Of a stretch of 64,000 nucleotides of DNA, positions 16,693-25,498 are shown piece by piece. Both the position numbers and the translations under genes were made by a program. Numbering within the stretch: the stretch's first letter is position 1; each line of letters starts with the position of its first letter. Under the pieces are notes generated by a model. It had not been told where the DNA came from. It saw nothing but the letters and a program-made list of their open reading frames with translations, and searched no databases. Origin of the DNA: Postechiella marina (GTDB taxonomy: Bacteria > Bacteroidota > Bacteroidia > Flavobacteriales > Flavobacteriaceae); assembly GCF_039538365.1 (NCBI RefSeq), contig NZ_BAABCA010000005.1, forward strand, positions 186,001-250,000. The letters are read 5' to 3'.

Positions 16693-17871
16693 ATGAATAA
16701 AGAAGTCGTTATTGTATCTGCAGCAAGAACTCCAATTGGAAGTTTTTTAGGCGCGTTATCAACCATTCCAGCCCCAAAACTTGGGTCTATCGCTATAAAA
16801 GGCGCTTTAAACAAAATAAATTTAAAGCCAGAATTAGTAGACGAGGTTATAATGGGTCATGTTGTACAAGCAGGCGCAGGACAAGCCCCTGCACGACAAG
16901 CTGCTATCTATTCTGGTATACCAAACACAGTACCATGTACAACTGTTAATAAAGTTTGTGCTTCTGGAATGAAAGCTGTTATGCAAGCTGCACAAGCTAT
17001 AGCCCTTGGCGATGCTAACGTTGTAGTTGCTGGCGGAATGGAAAACATGAGTTTAATACCACACTATTTACATGCTAGAACCGGAACCAAATTTGGAAGT
17101 ACTACCCTTGTAGATGGTATGCAAAAAGATGGCTTAGTTGATGCTTACGATGAAAATGCTATGGGCGTTTGTGCCGATGCTTGTGCTGCCAAATATAATT
17201 TTTCTAGAGAAGATCAAGACGCCTATGCCATACAGTCTTACAACAGGTCTGCTGCTGCTTGGAAAGCTGGAAAATTTGATAACGAAGTAGTTCCTGTTGA
17301 AGTACCACAGCGCAGAGGTGATGCCAAAATAGTTAATACAGATGAAGAATTTACAAACGTAAAAATGGAAAAAATTCCAGCGCTTCGTCCTGCATTTACT
17401 AAAGACGGAACTGTTACTGCTGCAAATGCCTCTACTATAAACGATGGTGCTGGCGCTGTAGTTTTAATGAGCAAAGAAAAAGCAAACGAGCTTGGATTAG
17501 ATATTTTAGCTACAATAAAAAGTTATGCTGATGCTGCTCACGAACCAGAATGGTTTACTACCGCACCTGCTAAAGCACTACCTAAAGCCCTTGATAAAGC
17601 AGGAATTAGTATTGATGCTGTTGATTATTTTGAATTTAACGAAGCTTTTTCTGTTGTAGGATTGGCAAACATGAAAATTCTAGGCCTTAACGATAGCAAT
17701 GTAAATGTTAATGGTGGCGCTGTTTCTTTAGGGCATCCTTTAGGCTGCTCTGGTGTTAGAATTTTAATTACTTTATTAAGTGTACTAGAACAAAACGACG
17801 CTAAAATAGGTGCAGCAGCCATATGTAATGGCGGTGGTGGCGCTTCTGCAATTATTATAGAACGCAATTAA
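16693..17871 (+). CDS. Acetyl-CoA C-acetyltransferase (thiolase)
   Basis: A type II thiolase that joins two acetyl-CoA into acetoacetyl-CoA, or runs in reverse in fatty and amino acid breakdown. It is 392 residues, the normal length. All active-site parts are present: Cys89 in NKVCASGMKAV, the NEAF motif (316-319), His348 in GGAVSLGHPLGCSG and Cys378 in CNGGGGAS. It is cytoplasmic. ATG at 16693 gives the usual MNKEVVIVSAARTPIG start. The NlpC/P60 gene follows after 9 bp, so the two are probably co-transcribed. It belongs to the chromosome, not to the element or the polysaccharide cluster. The gene could be named atoB or phaA; the pathway is not clear. Confidence 0.95.
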   Translation: MNKEVVIVSAARTPIGSFLGALSTIPAPKLGSIAIKGALNKINLKPELVDEVIMGHVVQAGAGQAPARQAAIYSGIPNTVPCTTVNKVCASGMKAVMQAAQAIALGDANVVVAGGMENMSLIPHYLHARTGTKFGSTTLVDGMQKDGLVDAYDENAMGVCADACAAKYNFSREDQDAYAIQSYNRSAAAWKAGKFDNEVVPVEVPQRRGDAKIVNTDEEFTNVKMEKIPALRPAFTKDGTVTAANASTINDGAGAVVLMSKEKANELGLDILATIKSYADAAHEPEWFTTAPAKALPKALDKAGISIDAVDYFEFNEAFSVVGLANMKILGLNDSNVNVNGGAVSLGHPLGCSGVRILITLLSVLEQNDAKIGAAAICNGGGGASAIIIERN

Positions 17872-17880
17872 TTTATTTGA

Positions 17881-18630
17881 ATGCAGTACGGTATTTGTAA
17901 TTTAAGCGTTGTGCCTTTAAGATTTGAACCTTCGGATAAAAGCGAATTGGTGTCTCAGGTTTTGTATGGCGATCACTTTAAAGTTTTAGAGCAACGTAAA
18001 TCTTGGAGTAAAATTCGTTTGGCTTTCGATAAATATGAAGGTTGGATAGATAATAAGCAATATGTAGAATTTCAAGAAGCTCATTATAACTTTTTAGAAA
18101 AAGACTCGCCAAAAATATCGCATGATTTAGTTGAATTTATTCAAGATGAAAACGACCAATTACATCCTTTGCTTTTAGGCTCTTCTTTAAACGGTCTTTC
18201 ATTTTTAAAGCATAAGTTTGACGGAGCTTCTTTTGAAGGTGTTGGCAAAAAAGAAAACTTAATTAAAACAGCTTTTTTATACTTAAATAGCCCTTATTTA
18301 TGGGGAGGAAAATCGCCTTTTGGTATAGACTGCTCGGGTTTTACACAAATGGTGTATAAACTAAACGGTTTTAAATTACTTAGAGATGCCTCGCAACAAG
18401 CTACACAAGGAGAAGCTTTAAGTTTTATTGAAGAAAGCGAACCTGGAGATTTAGCTTTTTTTGACAATAGCGAAGGCGACATTATACATGTTGGTATTAT
18501 TATGAAAGATAATTACATTATACATGCCCACGGAAAAGTTAGAATAGACCGTTTAGATCATTCTGGTATTTACAATGTAGACAAAAATATACACACGCAT
18601 AAATTACGCGTAATTAAAAAGGTTATATAA
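17881..18630 (+). CDS. NlpC/P60 peptidase with SH3-like domain
   Basis: A 249-residue putative cell-wall peptidase that cuts peptide stems of peptidoglycan. Residues 1-65 look like a bacterial SH3-type domain (VVPLRFEPSDKSELVSQVL, then WSKIRL and GWIDNKQY). Residues 125-249 form the NlpC/P60 domain, with catalytic Cys151 in FGIDCSGFTQMVY, His203 in IIHVGI and His215 in NYIIHAHGKV. There is no signal peptide, so it may act on recycled peptides in the cytoplasm, like gamma-D-glutamyl-L-diamino acid endopeptidases of this type. It follows the thiolase by 9 bp and ends inside a strong terminator. Confidence 0.9.
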   Translation: MQYGICNLSVVPLRFEPSDKSELVSQVLYGDHFKVLEQRKSWSKIRLAFDKYEGWIDNKQYVEFQEAHYNFLEKDSPKISHDLVEFIQDENDQLHPLLLGSSLNGLSFLKHKFDGASFEGVGKKENLIKTAFLYLNSPYLWGGKSPFGIDCSGFTQMVYKLNGFKLLRDASQQATQGEALSFIEESEPGDLAFFDNSEGDIIHVGIIMKDNYIIHAHGKVRIDRLDHSGIYNVDKNIHTHKLRVIKKVI

Positions 18631-18660
18631 AAGGGTATTACATTAACACCCTTTTATATA
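18624..18660. terminator. Two-way intrinsic terminator
   Basis: TATATAAAAGGGT (18624-18636) and ACCCTTTTATATA (18648-18660) form a perfect 13-bp stem with an 11-nt loop, between the convergent NlpC/P60 and GH2 genes. The left arm covers the NlpC/P60 stop codon. Runs of A and T on both sides suit termination from either side. It marks the border between housekeeping genes and the polysaccharide cluster. Confidence 0.85.
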
Positions 18661-18670
18661 CAACAACCTA

Positions 18671-21037
18671 TTATTTTACATTAAAACTATATGTTTCCAA
18701 AATAGTTTTCCCTGTTTTTGCAGTAACCTTAACTGTTCCTTTTTTATATCCAATTTTTATAAGTGCTGTGGCTATTCCTGCTTCTGCTTTTACTTTTTCT
18801 ACATTTAAAATTTCTACATCGCCATCAATATCTAATAGTATTTCTTCAGAAAAATCAGGATTTACTGTTCCATTATCATCAATTCCTGCTACATATAAAA
18901 ATAAAACATCGTTGCAACCAGCCTCAGCTTCTTTTCCGCTTGTATCCAACCATATCTTTAAATTAGTAACTTCACTTGGTGTTTTTACAATATGGCTAGC
19001 CACTTCTTTTCCATCTATTAACCCTACTGCTTTAATTTCTCCTCGCTCAAAATCTGTCATTTTAAAAGTAAAAGGCGGATGCGTTAAATTAGTAGAATTC
19101 TTATTTTTATCTGGAGTTTGTGTTGCTACCAATATATTATTTAAATAAAAACTTACTACTTCACAATTACTATATACACGTATATCTAAAGGCGATTTTC
19201 CATTCCAATAGCTAGCTATATTTACAACGGGTTCTTCTTTAGGATCTTTTTGACTTTTATAAAAATAATAACCGAATTTTGGTAACCTGAATATGTCCAT
19301 TATTCCAGACTCTTCTAAATTGTCATAATACCCTCTATTATAATCGTACATTACCCAATAACTGTCTGAATATGCTGCGGTGTTTAAATTATCGTTATGA
19401 GACTCTTGAAGATTATAAGCTTGCCTTAATAAGCGCTCTTCTCCATATTTTCTAGCTTGTCTACTGCTATATTCGTCTCTTAATTCATTTGGTAATTTAT
19501 CTTGATTTAGTCCTGCATTTTTAGAATAATACTCCCAATCTCCATACTCTGATACAGAATATGGTTTATCTTTTAACTCATGCGGATGCAAAATACGGTG
19601 TTGGCGTGCTTGCAAATAAATATCGTAAACATCGTCCATCCAACCACAAGAATATACATTTTCTCCAGGATACTCGGCATGCACAATTCTATCTAGCTCT
19701 TCCATAAAAGGAATTGGCATTTTGGTTTCGTTTAAAGATACTTCCCATGCCAAAACAGATGGTCTATTTCTATCTCTTCGAATTAAATTGGTTGCAGATT
19801 GATAGCAATACTCTCTAAATAAATCGTTATCTAAATAATATTGCCAACCCAAAATAGCATCTATTACTACCAAACCTAATGCATCGCAAGCATCCATAAA
19901 TGCTGGCGACTGTGGATAATGTGATAATCTTATATAATTAAATCCAGCATCTTTTATTTTTTTAGCATCTCTATATTGTGCATTATCTGATAAGGCATAA
20001 CCAACATATGGATATTCTTGATGACGATTTACACCTCTTAAAAAAGTTTCTTCACCGTTAATAAACAGTTTGTTATTCTTAAACACAAAGTCTCTAATTC
20101 CAATTGTATTTGTATTCTTATCAATTACCTTATCATCTAACAACACTTCGGTTTCTAAAACATATAAATTAGGATTTTTAGGCGACCATAATTTTGCATT
20201 GTTTAAAGAAATATTCGCAGAGAACTCTTTATCACCTGCTGCTTTTATAGCTTTAACATTAGATGTGTTTTCTGTAACTAAAGCACCATTGTAAAAAAGA
20301 CTATGCTTAATTTTCACCAATTTATCACTAGAATCTTCATTTATAACATGCGTTTTTATATTTACAACAGATTGTTTTTTTGAAACCTTTGGGTAGGTTA
20401 CAAACACACCACCACCGGCAACTTTATTGGCTAAAACAGGATGAGAAATATGTACATTATCTTTAATAATTAACCATGCATTTCTATACAAACCACTAAA
20501 CATATTAAAATCTAAACGCTTTAATGGTTTAGGACCTGTAATAGCATTATCTGTATTATTTAACCTTACAGCTAAAACATTTTTCGCTCCTCTTTTAATA
20601 TAATTAGTAACATCTACAACCACTGGTAAATATCCCCCTTGATGTATTTTTATTAAAGAACCATTAACCCATAGTTTAGAATGATTCATAGCTGCCTCAA
20701 GCTCTATCCAAACTCTCTTACTAACTGTAAACTCTGGAACCGAAAAAGATTTTCTATACCAACATGTACCTTGCCACTGGTTATTAACAACTAAAGGTTC
20801 TATATTTGCTGTATGTGGTAAACTTACTGCATTCCAATTAGAATCATCAAAGTTTATTTCGCTAAAATTAGCGTCTGAAACTTTAGAATCTTCTAATAAC
20901 TTAAATTTCCAATCTTGATTTATACTTATTTTTATTTCTGATTTTTCATTGTCGCATGATTGAAAACTAACCACTAATATGGCCACTATTATCAACTTAA
21001 AAATTTGACTTAACACAGGTTTCCCAAATAACTTCAT
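18671..21037 (-). CDS. GH2 family glycoside hydrolase lipoprotein
   Basis: A 788-residue glycoside hydrolase family 2 enzyme, probably a beta-galactosidase or a related exo-enzyme. Residues 1-28 form a lipoprotein signal (VVSFQSC). Next come the sugar-binding domain (about 38-195, with the family's MFSGLYRNAWLI), an immunoglobulin-like domain, and the TIM barrel (about 320-610) with acid/base Glu437 in LNET and nucleophile Glu497 in VSEYGDWE. Extra beta-domains follow. It ends the leftward operon with three sulfatases, 13 bp after the nearest one, and would remove sugars after desulfation. The exact substrate cannot be read from sequence. Confidence 0.9.
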   Translation of the reverse strand: MKLFGKPVLSQIFKLIIVAILVVSFQSCDNEKSEIKISINQDWKFKLLEDSKVSDANFSEINFDDSNWNAVSLPHTANIEPLVVNNQWQGTCWYRKSFSVPEFTVSKRVWIELEAAMNHSKLWVNGSLIKIHQGGYLPVVVDVTNYIKRGAKNVLAVRLNNTDNAITGPKPLKRLDFNMFSGLYRNAWLIIKDNVHISHPVLANKVAGGGVFVTYPKVSKKQSVVNIKTHVINEDSSDKLVKIKHSLFYNGALVTENTSNVKAIKAAGDKEFSANISLNNAKLWSPKNPNLYVLETEVLLDDKVIDKNTNTIGIRDFVFKNNKLFINGEETFLRGVNRHQEYPYVGYALSDNAQYRDAKKIKDAGFNYIRLSHYPQSPAFMDACDALGLVVIDAILGWQYYLDNDLFREYCYQSATNLIRRDRNRPSVLAWEVSLNETKMPIPFMEELDRIVHAEYPGENVYSCGWMDDVYDIYLQARQHRILHPHELKDKPYSVSEYGDWEYYSKNAGLNQDKLPNELRDEYSSRQARKYGEERLLRQAYNLQESHNDNLNTAAYSDSYWVMYDYNRGYYDNLEESGIMDIFRLPKFGYYFYKSQKDPKEEPVVNIASYWNGKSPLDIRVYSNCEVVSFYLNNILVATQTPDKNKNSTNLTHPPFTFKMTDFERGEIKAVGLIDGKEVASHIVKTPSEVTNLKIWLDTSGKEAEAGCNDVLFLYVAGIDDNGTVNPDFSEEILLDIDGDVEILNVEKVKAEAGIATALIKIGYKKGTVKVTAKTGKTILETYSFNVK

Positions 21038-21050
21038 TTTATCTTAATAT

Positions 21051-22583
21051 TTATTTTTTTACTTTATGCGCTTCTTTATAAGCTTTTGTAATTCTTTTAT
21101 AGCCAATCTCTTCTCCAGCTAACATGCGTTTATAATCTTCTGGCATTTCTTTTTGAAGCCACTTTACAACTGCAGGACCTATCATTGGTATAGGATCATA
21201 GAAATCGCTAACAGGAACCATTTCTTTATCAAAGAGTATAATTTCTTCTCGAAGTTTATTTAAAACCTCTTTATAATCTGGATTGTTAGCCAAATTATTT
21301 AGTTGATACGGATCGTTTTTCATATTATACAATTCCTCAACCGGTTTTTTAGGCTCAAAAAATGGTTTTTGATTTTCGTTTAACTTCCCATCCTTATAAA
21401 GCTGTCTCATAATATGAACCGCAGGTCTGTAAAACTCTAAATAAGCCTGATGCGCATCATACGGTATATTTGGCTTATTATTTCTAATATAAGACCATTC
21501 TCCAGATGTTATCGATTTAGAATCTTCTTCCACTTCGTCCCATAAATCTCGAGCACCGTAAACAAACTTTCTATTAAAATTTTCGTTAAATATAGGTTTC
21601 CCTGTCATGTAGTCTGGCACATCAATACCTGCAAAATCTACAATTGTAGCAGTAATATCTGTTGCAGCTACAACCTTATCTAAAACTTGACCTCCCTTTA
21701 AAGCCTTTGGGTAATAAATAATAAATGGAATTCTTAAACCAGGATCTTGTAAATAACCTTTACCTCTAATGTTACAACGCCCATTATCTCCTATAAAAAT
21801 AACAATGGTATTATCTGCCATACCCTTATCTTCTAGCTCTTTAAAAATCATACCGACTTCGTCATCCATATACTCTACTTGATCTAAATATTTAGCCCAA
21901 TCTAAACGAATGGCAGGATGATCTGCCATATACGGAGGCAATGTTAAGGTTTCTGGGTTTACAGGATGTTTAGATTGTTCTCTAATTTCTGACCACCATT
22001 CTCCCCTATGTGTTACTTTTAATTGTATTTGCGCAAAAAATGGCTCGTCTGCCTTTGTAAAGGTGTTAGTCTTATCAAACAAACCAAAATTTTCTTTTCC
22101 ATCCCAAGGGCCAATAGCTTCATGTTTAAAATTTACATCAATTTTTTGCCCATAAGTATATACCTTTTCATGCCCAAGAATAGTAGTATAACCTGCATCT
22201 CTTAATAATTTGGTAAATGGTTTAAATTGAGCATCTAAAGGTTGATTTCTATTACTTCTGTGGTGATGTGTGTTGGTTTTAACCTGATGAGTTCCCACCA
22301 TCATAGACGATCTACTAGGCGAACAAATAGGGTTTGTTACAAAAGCATTATTAAAGCGAATACCTTCTGCTGCCATTTTATTTAAATGCGGGGTTTTTAC
22401 ATTTGGCATACCGTAACATTCTAGATCGGTACTCATATCTTCTGCCATTAACCAAATAATGTTTGGTTTTCGACCTTCTTTTTTATTTAAATCTCCTTTA
22501 AATTCTGAGCTTTTAGTCTCTTTGCAAGACACTACTATTACAGCTAGTATTGCAAGATTTAATATTTTTGATATTGATTGCAT
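21051..22583 (-). CDS. Sulfatase (S1, formylglycine), lipoprotein
   Basis: A 510-residue type I sulfatase that removes sulfate esters from the glycan. The CSPSR motif has Cys87 as the residue turned into formylglycine, in NPICSPSRSSMMVG. The N-terminal metal-binding segment is NIIWLMAEDMSTD (41-53), and the later metal site is in IVIFIGDNGRCN. A lipobox (VVSC20) anchors it to a membrane, probably facing the periplasm or the surface. The spacing to the neighbouring sulfatase genes is 15 bp and to the GH2 gene 13 bp, so one operon. The sulfate position cannot be told without subfamily assignment. Confidence 0.92.
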   Translation of the reverse strand: MQSISKILNLAILAVIVVSCKETKSSEFKGDLNKKEGRKPNIIWLMAEDMSTDLECYGMPNVKTPHLNKMAAEGIRFNNAFVTNPICSPSRSSMMVGTHQVKTNTHHHRSNRNQPLDAQFKPFTKLLRDAGYTTILGHEKVYTYGQKIDVNFKHEAIGPWDGKENFGLFDKTNTFTKADEPFFAQIQLKVTHRGEWWSEIREQSKHPVNPETLTLPPYMADHPAIRLDWAKYLDQVEYMDDEVGMIFKELEDKGMADNTIVIFIGDNGRCNIRGKGYLQDPGLRIPFIIYYPKALKGGQVLDKVVAATDITATIVDFAGIDVPDYMTGKPIFNENFNRKFVYGARDLWDEVEEDSKSITSGEWSYIRNNKPNIPYDAHQAYLEFYRPAVHIMRQLYKDGKLNENQKPFFEPKKPVEELYNMKNDPYQLNNLANNPDYKEVLNKLREEIILFDKEMVPVSDFYDPIPMIGPAVVKWLQKEMPEDYKRMLAGEEIGYKRITKAYKEAHKVKK

Positions 22584-22598
22584 ATTTTATTATTAGAT

Positions 22599-24014
22599 CT
22601 ATTGATTAGTCTTGAATACACCTCCTGAAAATGGAAAATGAATATCTTTTTCGCTTTGTGTTTTAAAAATGTGATTTGCCTGATTTACAATATCTTGATG
22701 TGATTTAGATATATCGGTAGTTTCATACAAATCGTTTTCTAAATTATAAAGTTCTGTATGGTAGTTATTACCGTATCGTACTGCTTTCCAGTTTCCAATT
22801 CTTGTTGCTTGACGAAACCCTTTTACCGAAGCTCCTTCTTGAATTTCCCAATATAAAAAATCATGCTTCTTTTGTGGTTTTCCTAATAATTCTGGCAACA
22901 TAGAAATACCATCAATATTTTTTGGAGCTGTAGTTTCTGCTATTTCTGCCAAAGTTGGCATAATGTCGTAAAATGTAGCTTGATGGTTTGTTGTTTGCCC
23001 TTCTTTTATTTTTCCTTTCCAATAAGCTATTAAAGGTACTCGCACTCCACCCTCGTATACATCGCGTTTAAATCCTTTTAAGTTTCCAGAACTATTAAAG
23101 AACTTATAATCGTGGTGATTCTCGTTTGTTGGCCCGTTATCGCTAGAAATTAATATAAGAGTATTATCTAATTCTCCATTTTTTTCTAGCTTTTTAAACA
23201 TGCGTTTAATTTGGTTGTCTAACATGGTAATACGTGCTGCATGACGACGCTCTATTTCTGGCCATTCTTCCATTTTATCTGCATATAAATCGTTTTTACT
23301 TAAAAAGAATTCGTGTGCATGTGGTATTCTATAAGACATGTATAAAAAGAAAGGCTTATTATCGTCTTTATTATCTAAATAATCTAAAGCAAAATTGGTT
23401 CTAAATTCGTCTAAACATTTATAATTATTATAATTATAAAAAACAGAATCTTCATTATTATTTACCCAATGCACGCGCTCGTCTATTACATTTCCTTTTA
23501 TAGATTTTCCCCATTGCTCTTGCACTGCATAGTCAAAACCACGACCTTTTGCCCAAGTAGACATATCTTCGGGCACGCCTAAATGCCATTTACCAATCAT
23601 TGCGGTTTGGTATCCTGCAGCCTGAAGTACTTCGCCAACAGTAGTTTCTGATTTTTTAAGTGCTACTCTGTCCCATTTTTTGTCAGATAATTTTCCTTTA
23701 TTTCCACGAATACTTAAATGCCCAGTATGCTTACCCGTCATTAAAACAGCTCGCGATGGCGAACACACTGAAGTCCCTGCATAAAAATCTGTAAAACGTA
23801 AGCCTTTAGATGCTATTTCGTCTAAAAATGGTGTTTTTATAACTTCTTGCCCATAAGATCCCAATTCGCCATAACCTAAATCGTCTGCCAATAAAAAAAT
23901 GATATTAGGCTTATCTAATTTTTTAGCTGTTGTTTTCTTTTCTATTTCCTTGCTTCCGCATGAAACTATAGAAATTAACAGAGTAAATATTGTTGTAATT
24001 TTAATGTAACTCAT
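22599..24014 (-). CDS. Sulfatase (S1, formylglycine), lipoprotein
   Basis: A type I sulfatase of 471 residues. The active-site motif is CSPSRAVLMTGKHTGH, with the formylglycine Cys at residue 84 and DDLGYG as the first metal segment. A lipobox (SIVSC, Cys19) follows the signal. The frame could open at a GTG at 24026; ATG at 24014 is preferred and still overlaps the end of the upstream sulfatase gene by 14 bp, a sign of coupled translation. It resembles the arylsulfatase A-like branch (GYGELGSYG, GKWHLG, SDNGPTNENHHDYKFFN). It is the second of three sulfatases in the operon, which suggests several sulfate positions in the substrate. Confidence 0.92.
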   Translation of the reverse strand: MSYIKITTIFTLLISIVSCGSKEIEKKTTAKKLDKPNIIFLLADDLGYGELGSYGQEVIKTPFLDEIASKGLRFTDFYAGTSVCSPSRAVLMTGKHTGHLSIRGNKGKLSDKKWDRVALKKSETTVGEVLQAAGYQTAMIGKWHLGVPEDMSTWAKGRGFDYAVQEQWGKSIKGNVIDERVHWVNNNEDSVFYNYNNYKCLDEFRTNFALDYLDNKDDNKPFFLYMSYRIPHAHEFFLSKNDLYADKMEEWPEIERRHAARITMLDNQIKRMFKKLEKNGELDNTLILISSDNGPTNENHHDYKFFNSSGNLKGFKRDVYEGGVRVPLIAYWKGKIKEGQTTNHQATFYDIMPTLAEIAETTAPKNIDGISMLPELLGKPQKKHDFLYWEIQEGASVKGFRQATRIGNWKAVRYGNNYHTELYNLENDLYETTDISKSHQDIVNQANHIFKTQSEKDIHFPFSGGVFKTNQ

Positions 24015-25377
24015 AACCTCCTTCACTTAATTGATGTGGTCCATAGTCTGGCACCGCTTTCTTTTCCCATTTAGCCAAATCCTTTTTTAATTTGGTTTCA
24101 ATTCTTAATCCTGTTCCTATTAAATCATTTAATTCACTTCTATCTTTTACTACATTATATAGCTGATATTTTCCCGAGTGGTATTTAATCATTTTCCAAT
24201 CGCCAGAAGTAATAGAACAATATTGGTCTTCGTAACTTCTAAATCCAAATAAGTTTCTTTTTTTAATGGTTTTTCCTTTTAAAATTGGCATAAGGCTAAC
24301 ACCTTGAATACCTTTAGCTTTACAACTTTTACCAGAAGCTATTTCTACTACCGTAGGAAAAACATCTACAGATTGTACAGGTGTATGGCAAACAGTATTG
24401 GCTTGGGTTAAACCAGGATAATAAATCATAAAAGGAACTCTTGCTCCGCCTTCAGCCAAAGTATCGCCTCCTTTTTTACCGCCACGTAAAGGGGCATTTG
24501 TGTATGCGCCACCTTGATCTGACAATACAATAAAAACCGTATTATCTGCAATGCCTTTATCTTTTAAAGCTGCTCTTACACGACCAACAGATTCGTCCAT
24601 GGCTTCAACCATAGCTGCATGATGTGCATATTTACCTTCTAAACCGGCATCTTGATATTTTTTTAATAAATCCTTCCTTCCTATGGAAGGTCCATGCACA
24701 GAATAGTACCAAAACGACAGCATAAAAGGTTCTTCTTTATCGTAATCTTTAATAAAATCGACTGCACCATCTGTTAAAACATCAGTTAAATAATCTCCTT
24801 CTTTGTAGTTTTTCATAAAACCTTTAGGGTCTTCTGAAGTTTTGAAGAACGGATAATAGTAACTTTTTGGGTGTCCTGCATCTGTGGTTCCAAAATCGGC
24901 ATGAAAACCTTGATCTGTTGGATATCTTCCTGTATGCCCTAAATGCCATTTCCCTATAAACATGTTATAATACCCTAACTCTTTAAGTTTTTCGGCATAA
25001 GTAACCTCCTTTAATGGTAAATAGTTAATAGAAGGCATTTGCACTGGATCTGTTTTCCATAAAGCATATTTAGCGTCTGGTTTTTCTGGATCTAAATGAA
25101 TATGACGCACCATTTGCAAACGCACCGCTTCTTTTCCTGTAAGTAAAGACAACCTACTTGGGCTACAAGTTGGCGTTGGTATATAAGCACGCTCAAAATC
25201 TAAACTTTCTTTTTTAAGCTTATCTAAATTTGGTGTATTGAATGTTGTGTTTCTATACCCTATATCTGCCCAACCGTAATCGTCTACAAACAGTAACACG
25301 ATATTTGGTTTTTCTTGAGCCGAAATTTTTAACGTTGCTATAAAAACAACGCATATTAATGAAATTCTTTTAAACAT
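24001..25377 (-). CDS. Sulfatase (S1, formylglycine), exported
   Basis: A 458-residue type I sulfatase. A cleavable signal peptide ends near ISAQ (residue 21). The motif is TCSPSRLSLLTGK with Cys71 as the formylglycine precursor. DDYGWADIGY is the first metal site, GKWHLGHTGRYP the central substrate and sulfate-binding region, and SDQGGAYTNAPLRGGKKGG the second metal region, with Gln in place of the usual Asn. It leads the four-gene operon; a terminator lies 34-60 bp further upstream, so transcription probably starts in the short gap between. Unlike its two neighbours it has no lipobox, so it is likely soluble in the periplasm. Confidence 0.92.
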   Translation of the reverse strand: MFKRISLICVVFIATLKISAQEKPNIVLLFVDDYGWADIGYRNTTFNTPNLDKLKKESLDFERAYIPTPTCSPSRLSLLTGKEAVRLQMVRHIHLDPEKPDAKYALWKTDPVQMPSINYLPLKEVTYAEKLKELGYYNMFIGKWHLGHTGRYPTDQGFHADFGTTDAGHPKSYYYPFFKTSEDPKGFMKNYKEGDYLTDVLTDGAVDFIKDYDKEEPFMLSFWYYSVHGPSIGRKDLLKKYQDAGLEGKYAHHAAMVEAMDESVGRVRAALKDKGIADNTVFIVLSDQGGAYTNAPLRGGKKGGDTLAEGGARVPFMIYYPGLTQANTVCHTPVQSVDVFPTVVEIASGKSCKAKGIQGVSLMPILKGKTIKKRNLFGFRSYEDQYCSITSGDWKMIKYHSGKYQLYNVVKDRSELNDLIGTGLRIETKLKKDLAKWEKKAVPDYGPHQLSEGGYELH

Positions 25378-25410
25378 TTAGTTATACATTTTATTAAACA
25401 CGAAGTAAAG

Positions 25411-25437
25411 AAAAACACCTCTAAAAGGTGTCTTTCT
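25411..25437 (-). terminator. Intrinsic terminator after the redox operon
   Basis: ACACCT (25415-25420) pairs with AGGTGT (25426-25431) over a 5-nt loop. On the minus strand a TTTTTCTTT tract follows. It lies about 60 bp after the stop of the PQQ-propeller gene and separates that operon from the sulfatase operon. Confidence 0.7.
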
Positions 25438-25498
25438 TAGTTTAATAAATGTACTCTTTAGTACAGAGCTGTATGTTGCAGTTATATACTTATTCTAC

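Noticed and set aside
17238..17867. Open frames on the minus strand within the thiolase gene
   Set aside because: They mirror the strong coding bias of the thiolase, match no family and have no spacing or context of their own.
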